Positions 11,201 to 23,200 of a stretch of 64,000 nucleotides of DNA are shown here, in pieces. Within the stretch, counting starts at the first letter, position 1. Every line of letters begins with the position of its first letter. The notes beneath the pieces are model-generated. The model did no database searches. It saw nothing but the letters and a program-made list of their open reading frames with translations, and was not told where the DNA came from. Position numbers and translations under genes: made by a program. The stretch spans positions 8,060,048-8,124,047 of the forward strand of contig JABAKD010000029.1 of NCBI GenBank assembly GCA_012845835.1, read 5' to 3'. This stretch comes from Undaria pinnatifida. Its lineage: Eukaryota > Sar > Phaeophyceae > Laminariales > Alariaceae.

Positions 11201-14200
11201 GGTATATTTTTTTCATGGGGGTGGTTGGGGGGGGGGAGGAGACTGGAGGGGGATGGTGGTGGGGGGCAGGGGCGGGGGAGTGGTGGTGGGGACGGGGAAC
11301 GGGGGGGATGACGTCGGTGTTTCTGATGTTATGGATGGTGTGGTTAGCGTTGGTGGCAGTAACGTTGGTGCTTTCGTTGGCGGTTGGGTGGTGTTGGTGC
11401 TGGTCATGATATAGGGAAGAGCACGAGGATATGAGACTATAAGTACACGTATACTAGAGGGAAAGAAACATGCCAGCACATGCCAAGAGAGAAGTATCGA
11501 GAGGTACCACAGGAAGGGAGGTAGGAAAAAGAGTATACGGGCTACGAAGCAAATAGCGGTGCCCAAAGAAAATGAAGACTAGCGTTAGAGGGCGAACCTC
11601 CGCTACTCCTTGGCTCCCGCCTGGCTTATTTATCCCCCCCCCCCCCCTACGCCCCCTCCCTCTTTCTTGTCCTGGCTCTGATCTCTTCCCCCCTCCCCCT
11701 CCCTTCCTTCTGACTGCCCCCCCCCCTCCCCCCCTCCCTCCCCCTTCTTCTTCTGTCGCGTCTCCCCCCCCCCCTCCCTCCGCCTTCTTCTATCGCGTCT
11801 TCCCCCCCCCCCCCGCCCCCCCTTACGTCATTGGACTGGGATATACGGTTGTTCAGAGCCGACGGTACCGAGAGCGTGAAGATTAGCTACTCGTTGAGAA
11901 GGCAGGACCTGGTTAGGCTCGACGCAAAGGGGGGGAAGAAGCAAACGGCGCTTTCCAAGGTGTGTGACGAATGTACCCATATATCCTTGGTATGATGTGT
12001 TTGAGGTATGTTGTGGTGTTGCGATGTTTTGATACCTGGTAGGTATGATGTTTTGACGTTTTGATGTTTTGGTATGTTGGACTTTGGATGCAGCGATGTT
12101 TTGAGTTCACCTCTTTTTTTTGTTTCGATGTTGTGATGTGTTGATATTTTGATAAATTAGGGTCATGAGATGTATTTTACATGATGGTACTGCTATAGTT
12201 GGTATTCGGGCGTTGTGATGTTTTGATACTGATAATGTGTTGTGACGTACTGAACTGAAACTATGATATACAGTCGTGGTTCGAAACTGCGTACACTAAA
12301 GCTGCGAGGTATTGTCTGTCTGTACGGATATTCTATAATGTCCTGGTAACTTGATGTCATGATTGCGTAGCCCTGTCTGTGTACTTCGAAGTGTATCTGT
12401 ATGATAGTACCTGGTATCCTGGTATGATTGATACCTGGTACAGTATATTTTTAATCACATGTTGCGCTTTTTACGAAGGTGAAAGCAGAGAGGACTTCCC
12501 CCCCCACCCCCCCCTTTTTTCAATGTGTTCTTAAGCTCATACAGAGTTGTTACCAGTACGTACCGATGTTACGATTTTTGCGATTGTCCCGATGCCAACC
12601 AGAAGAAAAATGGAGGAGTATCACGCCCCGCCCCGCCTCCACCTATTCCGCCCTCGCAGTACACGCGACAAAGCTGCGGCATTTCGATCGGGCTATTTTT
12701 TGTGCAGTCCTGCTGGTAGCTTGTCGTACAATCCTTAACCATTGTTCATATCGCAAAAAACATCCCACACTCTATTCAAGTAGTTTTTTTTCTTCTCAGA
12801 AACGTGGGCGCAGTTCCCAATGGGTTAGCACACTGGGTTATTATTCCAAGTACCAGGTATGGTTTGTGGTATACCTGGTGTTCTATTATAATGGTAGCAA
12901 TTCTTATCGTATAATTAGGCGTTTTTTTTCATGCAGCGCAAAAGTACCACAACTTTGGCCCTTTTCGAGCACAAACGAAAACGAGCGTATTTTTTTTGGG
13001 GGGGGAATCATGGCATGATGTCATAGTCGTGTACACAATGCGATCGCGGTACCGATGTATACCAGTATTATTTTTGTGCTCGCACTTGTCCTGCCAAAGG
13101 CGTAAACATTTTTAAGAAAAAGAGCGGAATTGATGTGAGCTTAACGCGCAAGACCCCTGTGATGCTTTGGTTTTTGTGCAGACTGGCGGTAGCACCGCCG
13201 GGGGTGGCAGCGCCAGCAACAGTCCCCTAGGATTTTTCTTGCCCAGGCCGCAGGCGGCGGCGGAGGTCAAGGCGGCCGCTTACCACGATGTGGGTTCACT
13301 ATAATATCATGATATCATATCATATGGTATGATACGATATGCAAATGTACGATGTTTTGTGTTGTTGTATGTGTGGTAAGGTATTGTTTTTCAGGTGATG
13401 CTGATGTGATATGATATTTTCAATACATGATGATGTGGTATGGTATGGTATGGTATGGCATGGTATGGCATGGTATGGTATGATGGTATGGTATGGTATG
13501 TTCTGATGGCATGTTACGGTATGGTATGGTATGGTATGACATGGTATGGTATGGTATGTTCTGATGGCATGTTACGGTATGGTATGGTATGGTATGACAT
13601 GGTATTATACGGTACGCTGCGTGATGTGGCGTGGTGTGGTGTGGTGTGGTGTGGTGTGGTGTGGTGTGGTGTGGTGTGGTGCAGTGCAGTATGGTATGAT
13701 ATGGTATGGTACAGGATAGGATAGGATAGGATAGGATAGGATAGGATAGGGTAGGATAAGATAGGATAGGATACGATACGATACGATACGACACGATACG
13801 GTACGATGCGATACGATACGATAAGATAAGACAAGATACGATGCGATAAGATACGATACGATACAATACGATACGATACTATACGATACGATACGATAGG
13901 GAAGGGTAGGGTAGGACTTTATAAGAAGAGAAAGAACGGGAAATTCTTGGATACATATTAATATGATATTATATAAATTTGTTTCTTGTACTTCTTGTAA
14001 TTTGTTTTTGCTTCCTGGCAGTATTGCTTCTTACTAGGAACTGTGTCTTACTATTGTTTCACGTCTTGTTTTTTTTTCAACCTGTTTCGTGTTTCTTGCG
14101 AGACAAGAAGGGGGCCGTGGCGGGACAAGAAGACGTGGTGCTGAAGATCCGGCTAAACACAAGAACCATACCGGCCCCGAAGGACAAAAAGAGGAGAAGA

Positions 14201-17200
14201 TCCAGTTCAGAGGTAAAGGTGAATGACATTTAGTTTAGTTTAGCTTATGTTGAACATGATCTGCCCGACTGACTTGGTACATAGCACAGGAGAGGCGGAT
14301 GGGGGGTACTCATTTGTTGCTTGCCGTATTATACAGTGCTTATGTCAGGGCGGGGGGGGGGGGGGCGTACTCATTTGTTGCTTACCTTAGTTATTTGACC
14401 ATTGACCACGCATCTCCTTCGAGACGGAGCACCGTTCCTACTCCTAATAGAGACACCTCCAACATTTGGACGCTCATTACGCTTCTTCCGTATACTACAT
14501 AGAAACTGTTTGCTTATCCTATCTTCGTCCTGTTTCGCCGCCTGCGGCCACCGTCTATATTCAAGGATAGCGATCGTTTTTTCGCTACTCTCTATTACAC
14601 CAAACGCTTCCATGTGACATATGTCTAATTTCCTCGTGTCCTCTAACGCATCCCGTTCCTCCTTGTATATTCCATATTCTCCTACTATGCTAGTCCTACT
14701 CTCTGTTGTTGTGCCACACGGGCGCACATGTACATCCACGTCCTCCTCCTCCCGACTACTGGTACATACGATATCTTTAATCTTTCTGGTAGGTCCTGGT
14801 CCCCTACACGTAATCGCACTTTCAGCTCTTTCGCGTAGTCCATTGGGCCGTGCAGATTCGTTTTCATTCCAATATCTTCCCTCAACCCCTCGTATATCTC
14901 TAGGTTCCTCTATTTCACCTTATTTCTTAGCGCTTGCCTTTCCCTTTCTTCTACTTCTTCTTTTACTCATGTGTTGTGTCCGCCAAACTTCTCTATAGAC
15001 AGTACCTCTTCTTGGTCCCCCTAAATCCTTCCATATTGTCTCGACTACGTTATCTCATCTTATTCCAGCCCGCCCTTTCGTGGTTTTCTCCCATACAACC
15101 CTGTCGACTATGGCTGGCAACCTCTTTTCTGGCATATTCTTTACTTTATATTGCCTTTTCAACTTCCTCGCGTTTCTGTTTGTCTTACGGGGGTACCTTC
15201 CTGGGTCTGCTCTTAGTACTGTAGTGCTCGTCGTACTTGAGCATCCTAATATTTTTTTAGCTTGCTGTCGTCTGCACTACTTCCAGCTGATATCAGAGGG
15301 TTGGGAAATATAAATACAGCATGTATAGATAATGCGTACTCTACAGATGATGACGTGGAAGCGTCCGCATATCACGCAGATCGTTTTAGATATAACTACA
15401 GTGTGTGTAGATCATGCGTACCCTACAGCTCAGGACGTGTACACGTGGACAGATCGTAGCGGATCAGAGTAGTACAGGATGCTTACAAAAGCCCGGCGCC
15501 CGCATGATATTTATTGGGTGGCCACACCCGGCGGGTCACCAGGGCGGAAACATGTCGAGATCCTTCAGATGCTGTAGGTCAGCCTCGCGGGAATTTTTTG
15601 TGCAGATGGTGTAGATTCATCAGATATGATTGTGTTAATATATGTAGAGTGGTCTGGTCTGTGCGGCGTGTGGAGTACTTTGTTTGGTTGTTGTGACATT
15701 GTGACGTACCAGGACACACGTTTTTTTTTATCTTTCGTCGTTTCTGTTGTGGTGGTTGCTTTGTTGTGGATTGATTTTTTGGTGTTGCTGTTGTTGCACT
15801 TTTTCAACCAACTAACCAAATCAACTTGATGTACCTGGTATGCTGCTGCAGAGGCCTCCGCGGAAGAGAGTGGCAGAGGAGAACATCTACGCGATGAAGA
15901 GGCAGAACTCCAGGCTGACCGTGGAGAGCCGGGACAGGCTGCCGAGGAACCGAATGCGGAAGCTTCTCACGTGAGCCCCCTCCCCTGCCCCTGCAATGTC
16001 TGCCTTGTCGGTGGAAACTCGACATGCTCCGTCACGGCACTGCTGTAAAGTGTAGAGGGTGTATAGCCCTACGGACTACGGCCGTGTATGATACAATGTT
16101 TAAATTTCCCCTCTCCCCCTCTCCCCTCCCCTCACCCTACCCCCCCCCGCCCCCCAACGTCGTCCTCGTCCTCCCCCTCGAGTACGGCCACCGTGCGACC
16201 GTTGCTGTCTGCCTGTATTTCTGTCGGTTTGTCGGTCGGTCGTTCGGTCTATCGGTCGGTCCGTTTGTGGGTCGGTCGGTCGGTCTGTTGGTTGGTCGGT
16301 CGGTCGGTCGGTTGGTTGGTCGGTCGGTCGGTCGGTCGATCCGTCGGGCGGTCGGTTGATCGGTCGATTGGTCGATCGGTTGGTCGGTCGGTTTGTGGGC
16401 TTGTCGGCCAGTATTTTCTTGTGCCCAAAGACGGAACCTAGATAAATTGCTCCATTATCGGTATTATGCGAAATACCTAAAATATCGCGTCAACCATTCT
16501 TATTGTAGATTTTATGTGTACCCTGGTATAGGTTTTCGCCTTCTTTTTTTTCGTTTTCGTTGTTTTTGTGTTTGTTTTCAAGGCTTTCGTGACACCTTCT
16601 ATACGAACTCTGTGAAATTGTTTGCGGTTTGTTGTTGTTGTTTGTTGTTGTTTTTGGCTGTTGCCTCTGTTGTCGTCGTTGCACCAGGGTACCGCGTTAT
16701 TGCATACCATGGTAGCACTTTTACACAGCAAAGAAGATTGTGCGTACCCCCCAAAACGTGGTTGAAGTTGCACTTGTATGTAGGGGGGTTACTTCCCTTT
16801 TGAAAACGCATGCCCCCCCCCCCCCCCTCAGTTCACCCTTCATGCGACTCGCCGAACACCTCACGGCGCTTGGCGCTTAGTTCAAGCAATGTCTGCCTGG
16901 TTGGTGAAAACCCGACGTGCTCCGTCCCGGCATAGTAGGGATGCGAGGGTCTATGGTCATACGACTAGGGCCATGCACAAACTGAGTACACCCGTCCCCG
17001 GTGTTTTGTTGTGCTAGGGGTGTGACGAAGAAGCTGCACGACAGGCCGGACGCGATCTGGTTCAGGGCTCCGGTGAAGCGGAGCCTGTACCCAGACTATG
17101 CCGACAAGATCAAGAAGCCGATGGACCTTCGCGCCATCCAAGACAAGATCAACAGCTTCGAGTGAGCTTCCCCCCTCCCCCCCGCCCCCCGATCCCCGCG

Positions 17201-20200
17201 CCTCCTCGCCTCACTCAACGTTCACATCAATTCCGCTCTCAAGCCTGTTTAGTTTGTTCCTGATTGTGCCGTTGTTCTTATTTTTGTTCTTGTTTTTGAT
17301 GGTTGTTGCGCGTGCGCCTGCGCGTGCGTCTGCTTCTGCCCTTGTACTTGATTTCTCTCCTTTTTTTTAATCTTAATTTTGCTCCTGCCCACCCGCTTGA
17401 CCCGCACCCACGCACCTACGCGGGCGAGGAGCCTAGCTTGTCAAACGTGTGCACTATCTAAAATAGTTGTTTTTGTTGTTCTCTCTCTCCTCTTTCTCGC
17501 CCCCCCCCCACCCCCCCCGCCCCCCCCTCTTCGGCCTCTGTCGCTTATCTCTTTTTCTGTCGTCTGTTGCGCATGGAACACCTCCACTACTACCACCACC
17601 ACCGCCACCATTACCACCCCCTTGAACAACACCACCACCGCCACAACCACCAACACCACCACCACCACCACCGCCACAACCACCATCACCGCCAACACCA
17701 CCTCCTCCACCACCGCCACTACCTCCACCACCACCACCACCACTACCATGGCGGCGGCGGATGAATGCCTCGCTCTCTCGTTGTATGGGGTGGGGCGCGG
17801 TCATTAACGGGCATTTTCAGCTGTATGTCACGCGAGGCTCTCCTGGTGGATATGCGACAGGTTGTGACCAACGCGATTGCTTACAACGGCCCGGACAGCC
17901 ACCTTGCCCAGGTGCGAAAAAATTATGTGGTGGCATAGACTAAACCTTAAACTCGTTTGGGCCTGGTCGGTGCTGCTCGCCGGGTTTCTTGCGCGGGCGG
18001 TGGCTGATTATTTTTCTAAATGATTTTTCAAGAGCTTTGTCCCCCACCCTCTTCAACCTTGCGGTACCCCCGGGATTTCAAGCCAACCACATCCCGAAGG
18101 GAAACCTTGTATTAGTACGGTTACACATTATTTTATGTACCAGTACCATCTAAGGAGAGAGTCACCAACCTATATCCCCTCGTGAGGACATGCATCCATA
18201 ACACGCGCGATGGAAGTATTACACGCGCAGCTTGCACAGATGAATTTCGAGGAAACCCTCGACCTCACAGCTGAAGTGTGTTTACGCTTTTTAATAGTAA
18301 TCTTGGAGCCAAACCCCGGGGACGGAAGAAGGCCGCCCCCGGGGTGGGAGAAAAGCCTGATGGATGTACAGAAAAAGCAAGACGATATCACTTGCATCGT
18401 CGGCTCCCGTACAGCAGCTCGGGAGGGTAGGAAGTGGTTAGGGAAAGCAGAACCTAATTAACAACCATGCCCATCGCGGCTGTGGCTGCTACCATACCTC
18501 GACATAGGGTTTCTTTGGGATAAACCAAGCGGAAGATAAACCACACGATGACCTTCCAAAACATCGCAGCGTCGCTCATTTCTGCCTCTGGTCGATCGAG
18601 CATCGATGGGTGCGGCGCAGCGCTGCCGAAGGGGGCCGTGCACTACGGACGCCGACAACACGCGGCACGAGACCCGATGGAGTGTCTTGTGTGCTTTGTA
18701 TTGTCGTTTCTGGCGCGTTTGCTGCACTGCGTGTCCTCGGGACTATCGAAGCAAAATCTACTAAGGGTCAAGGTACTGCAGAAGTTTGGGTGTCATAAGG
18801 ACGACAAGAAACCCGAAGGAAGGATGCTAATAAAAGACCAATATACGGCGGCTTGAAAGAAGGACAAAGGGGCAACAAGATGGGTGTGATCTCATGCCGC
18901 AGCAGAGCAGGGAGGCCTCATTGATCCCAAACTATATACGAAGTACGAGTTAAAGCGTCGGCGAAATGTTACGGCAGTAATCTTGGACCACGGGGACGGA
19001 AGAAAGCCGTCCCCGGGGTGGGAGAAAAGCCTGATAGCTGTACAGAACAAGCAAGACGATATCACTTGCATCGTCGGCCCCCGTACAGCAGCTCGGGAGA
19101 GTAGGAAGCGGTAAAAACAGGCCATCCCGCTCGCCCATCATTGTGCGCGAGACACGCCGACAACATCAGTTTTGTTTTGTCGTGTATTTTACCGGGGTAA
19201 CTACTCTTTGCGACGAGGTGCCGCGTTGATTGCCATCGAATCAACGCGGGGGTAGTAGCCCTGGGTGAGAGTCTCCGGCTGATTGCGGCAGGGAGGCGTC
19301 GTTGATCCCAAACCATGTACGAGTTGAAGCGTCGGCGAAATGCTACAGCAGTGAGTACTGGTACTACGAGGTCATGGAAATGTCCAAAACTATTGCTGCA
19401 CATGTGCAGGTACCGACTTATATGGTCAATGTGTTGTCAATGTTGGTTAATTGTCGTTTCGGGGCCCAATGCTAAGTCCGTTAGTTGACTATGATGGGTT
19501 GGCGAGGTTCTTATTTGAGTTGGTGTATTTGGTTGGGATTGATTGACGTTGTTCCGTTGAGACTGAAACTGCTCCTGCCATTGAGGATGGTATCTTTACA
19601 TTTTGTAAGGGTGGTGTTGAGGTTCGTGTATTAAGATCAGCGAGCTTCATGTTTATGTCGGCATGTTAGGAAATTCGAAGGTTGGCGTTGAAGTTGGTAC
19701 ATAGGTGGTGTTGAGGTTCGTGTATTAAGATCAGCAAGCTTGATGTTTGTGTCGGCATGTTGAGAAATTCGAAGGTTGGCGTCGAAGTTGGTATATAGGT
19801 GGTGTTGAGGTTCGTGTATTAAGATCAGCAAGCTTAATGTTTATGTCGGCATGTTAAGAAATTCGAAGGTTGGCGTCGAAGTTGGTGTATTGATGTTAGT
19901 AAAAACGGTAAATGTTACGGGACTCGCTGTGGGTATACTTCGAAGTACTAGGAAAACCCAAGGTAACGTGAAAGTTGATACAGTAAAAACTATTTGCAAG
20001 AAGATTCCAGTTCCTGTTCTCTTCTTCCGCTCTTGGTGGCGGCTCATCTATTTCATTTTTTTTAGGGAGATATGGGAGCTGCTGCAGCTTTGTAGACGCG
20101 GCTACCAGCCCAGCTCTCTTTTCTCGGCGGCGTCTGTGTTCTCCCAGGGGGTTGACAAATCTCCCCCCCACCCCATCCATAGCCATCTGAGGAAAAAAAT

Positions 20201-23200
20201 ATGGCACCCTGCGACCCTTCGGTGCATTACTGCTCTCCCCCTCACCCCAAACACGTATAACCCGCCCCCCACCATCCCGCCTCGATACACAACAAACACC
20301 CCCTGGTCTCCCTTCCTCTTGCCCCTCCTACCGCGTGCGCCACAAATTTGCTCTGGTATCCCCCCCCGCCCCGTGCGGATTGTACTAGGTTGCTCGCGAC
20401 ATACTGGCGGATTGCGAGGTTCAGCTGCAGGACCCAGAGATAGAAGAGGTTGAGGGTGCACTTGTAGACGAACTCGAGGTGGGAACCATTTTGTGCGACC
20501 GACGGATCGACCGACCGGACAAACTACCGCAGGGCCGGCCTACCAACCGAATGGTCTGCCGAGTGGTCTGCCGAATGATCTGGCGAAATAACGAATGCCC
20601 TGTCTACCCACCGACCAAATGGCCTGTCTATCTACCGAATGAATGTCTTGCCTACCGACCGACCGGCTGACCGACCTACCGAGTGGCCTGCCTACCTGCC
20701 TACCTGTCTAATGAACGAATGGCGTGCTGACCTACCGACCGAATGGCCTGCCCGCCTACCTACCGACCCAATGTCCTGTCTATACACTAAGCGAATGGCC
20801 TGCCTACCTACCGACCGCCATTGCCGACCGCATGGCCGGCCTACCTACCCATCGAATGGCCTGCCTTCCTACCGACTGAATGGCCTGCCTATTTGCCATT
20901 TGAATGAACTGCGAGCCGATCTACCGACCGAACGGCCTGTTTACCTCCAGGCCGCATGGCCTGACGAGCTACCGCCCGCATGGCCTACCGACCCACCGAC
21001 CGAATGGCCTGCCTCCTGCTGATTGAATGACCTGCCCGTCGACCTACCGAGCGAATGATCTGTCTAACGACCGACTGACCGTCCAACCGACCGAATGCCC
21101 GACCGACGGATCAAATGGGCCGAGCTTCCTACCGAACGACAGACCTACCGAATGACAGACCTTCCTACCGAATGACTAATCGGCCTTGATCAGGCTGCAT
21201 GTCACCGACCGACTGATCGACCGACCGACGGTCGGCATACATGTGATGGCACTTTGACCTTTTTGTTTTTTGTACAGGCGCCGCCGAGGTCAAAAAAGAT
21301 GAAGATGAGCGGGGGAGGAGGAGGAGGAGGAGGGGGAGGGGGAGGGGGAGGGATTGGCGGAGGCAGCAACAGCAGCGGGATCGGAAAGGGTGAGACTATA
21401 TTTTTCCCAGCACAGTGGGGTATCCGATTTAAGGGTGTCCATATTATGACAAAACAGACTTGAGCCCTTCTGGTACTGTTGAGTTATCCCTACCTAACTT
21501 TCAGTAGTTTGTCCCCAAGCTCGTGGATTCAGTTTCATAAAGGGGTTATTTAAAAGCGCGGACAATCAGGCTTGCCACGACTTATGACGCCCATACTAAA
21601 TCCTATATGACCCCCAATCTGAGATGAGAGCGGCACGGAGATAAGATAGGAAACACTGGCATGTTCCGACGGATCTCTTAAATCGGGTACCCTACTGCAT
21701 AGGAATACGATGGGTACCCCGGTTGAAGAGCGCCCAGGATAAGAGCGGTCGGGACTTAAGAGCGGTCAAATCGGCGTGTCCCGCCTGTACAAAAATCTAC
21801 ATGTTTCCCACTATATATAGATAAGAGCAATGCCTAGGTAAGAGCGCATGTTTCGGCTTGTCGCGGGGCGCTCTTAAATCGGGGTGTAAAAAATAACTAT
21901 GGAGCCGTTACAGACACAGGCCACCCTTTGCAGGTTTCTCTACTAGGCAGGTTGCACGTTGGTCACTCACTGTACTAGATAAGCTCTTGTATTAGTTCCA
22001 CACACGCCACGGGCGAACTGAACAGCGTGCAATTCCGCGAGGCAACACCCTCATCCCCTTTTTTCCTATAATGCATATGCCTTCAAAGGCATGTGAAACC
22101 CTTTTATATCCAGCCGTATCCCATATCTTACGCCTTGTTGGGCTCCCAGGGCAATACCATGACAGGTACCCACTGCTGTATAGGCATACAGTACTCGGTA
22201 ATCTGAACCCTTTTTGCTTAAGTACAGCAGAGTGAATTGAACAACGAGAAGCGCGGTCTTATCCCGCCTATGAACTGAACCACCTTTTGGGGGGAACAAA
22301 ACTCCTTAACGCTTTTTTATCTGAGTATAGTATCGCGACATGAACAACGAGAAGCGCGGTCTTGTTGTCCCGTTCGTTTTGGAGGGACGAAACTACTATT
22401 AATGGGAGTTTCTGTGTGTGCGAGATATCATTTTCTCGGATTCGGAGAAAGTTTTCAACCTTCTAGAAGGAGCCTCGCAGCTAGCATCACGAGCCTTCGT
22501 TACGCTGCACGCGTGTGGTATATAGAATGCAGCTCCTTGCTCTGCAGCTCGGGCACATGCACCTTGCCCTCGGCGGAAAGGGCTGCTTCATGTGGCCAAT
22601 ACTGGAAGCAAGTCACTTTGACGCGTGCTGCGATGCACGTATTAAAACTATAAATAGCGCTTTTTTTCTGTTTTTTTTTGTTTTTTTTGTTGTTTTTAAG
22701 GACTGGGCTCCTTGTAAAACCCAAAATCCTTGCCAAAATCCTTACGACTCAAAATCGTCGGAAATGTGTGATTTCTTGTTTGGCGATATTCTTTTTTGAA
22801 ACCGGTTAGTTCATCGGGTTGCACTCGACTTTTAAAGTTTTACTCATAGTCAGTATTTTTTTTTTTTGGGGGGGGAAGGTGTAGAGCGCGCCTCCATTAA
22901 CGCCTTTACAGCTGGAAACCCGTTTTGGGGACAAAATTACTTGGAATTAGTATAGGGAGGGGTTTTAGAGCTCCTAAGGGGCATGGGACGTCAGGAAAAA
23001 AAAGTGCGCACTTGTGCGGTATGTAGCATGTGTCTTTTTTTCCCGTCGTCAAATTTCGTTTTTGGTGCTTCCGAACTCCTAGACGGTTTTCGATGGGAGG
23101 AGGCACGTTTCACATTTTTTTCTTGAAAATTTGGAAAAATACGCTTACTGAGATGTAAGGATCCAACCGAACAAGGATTTGGATCAAAGCTCGTCTTTTG

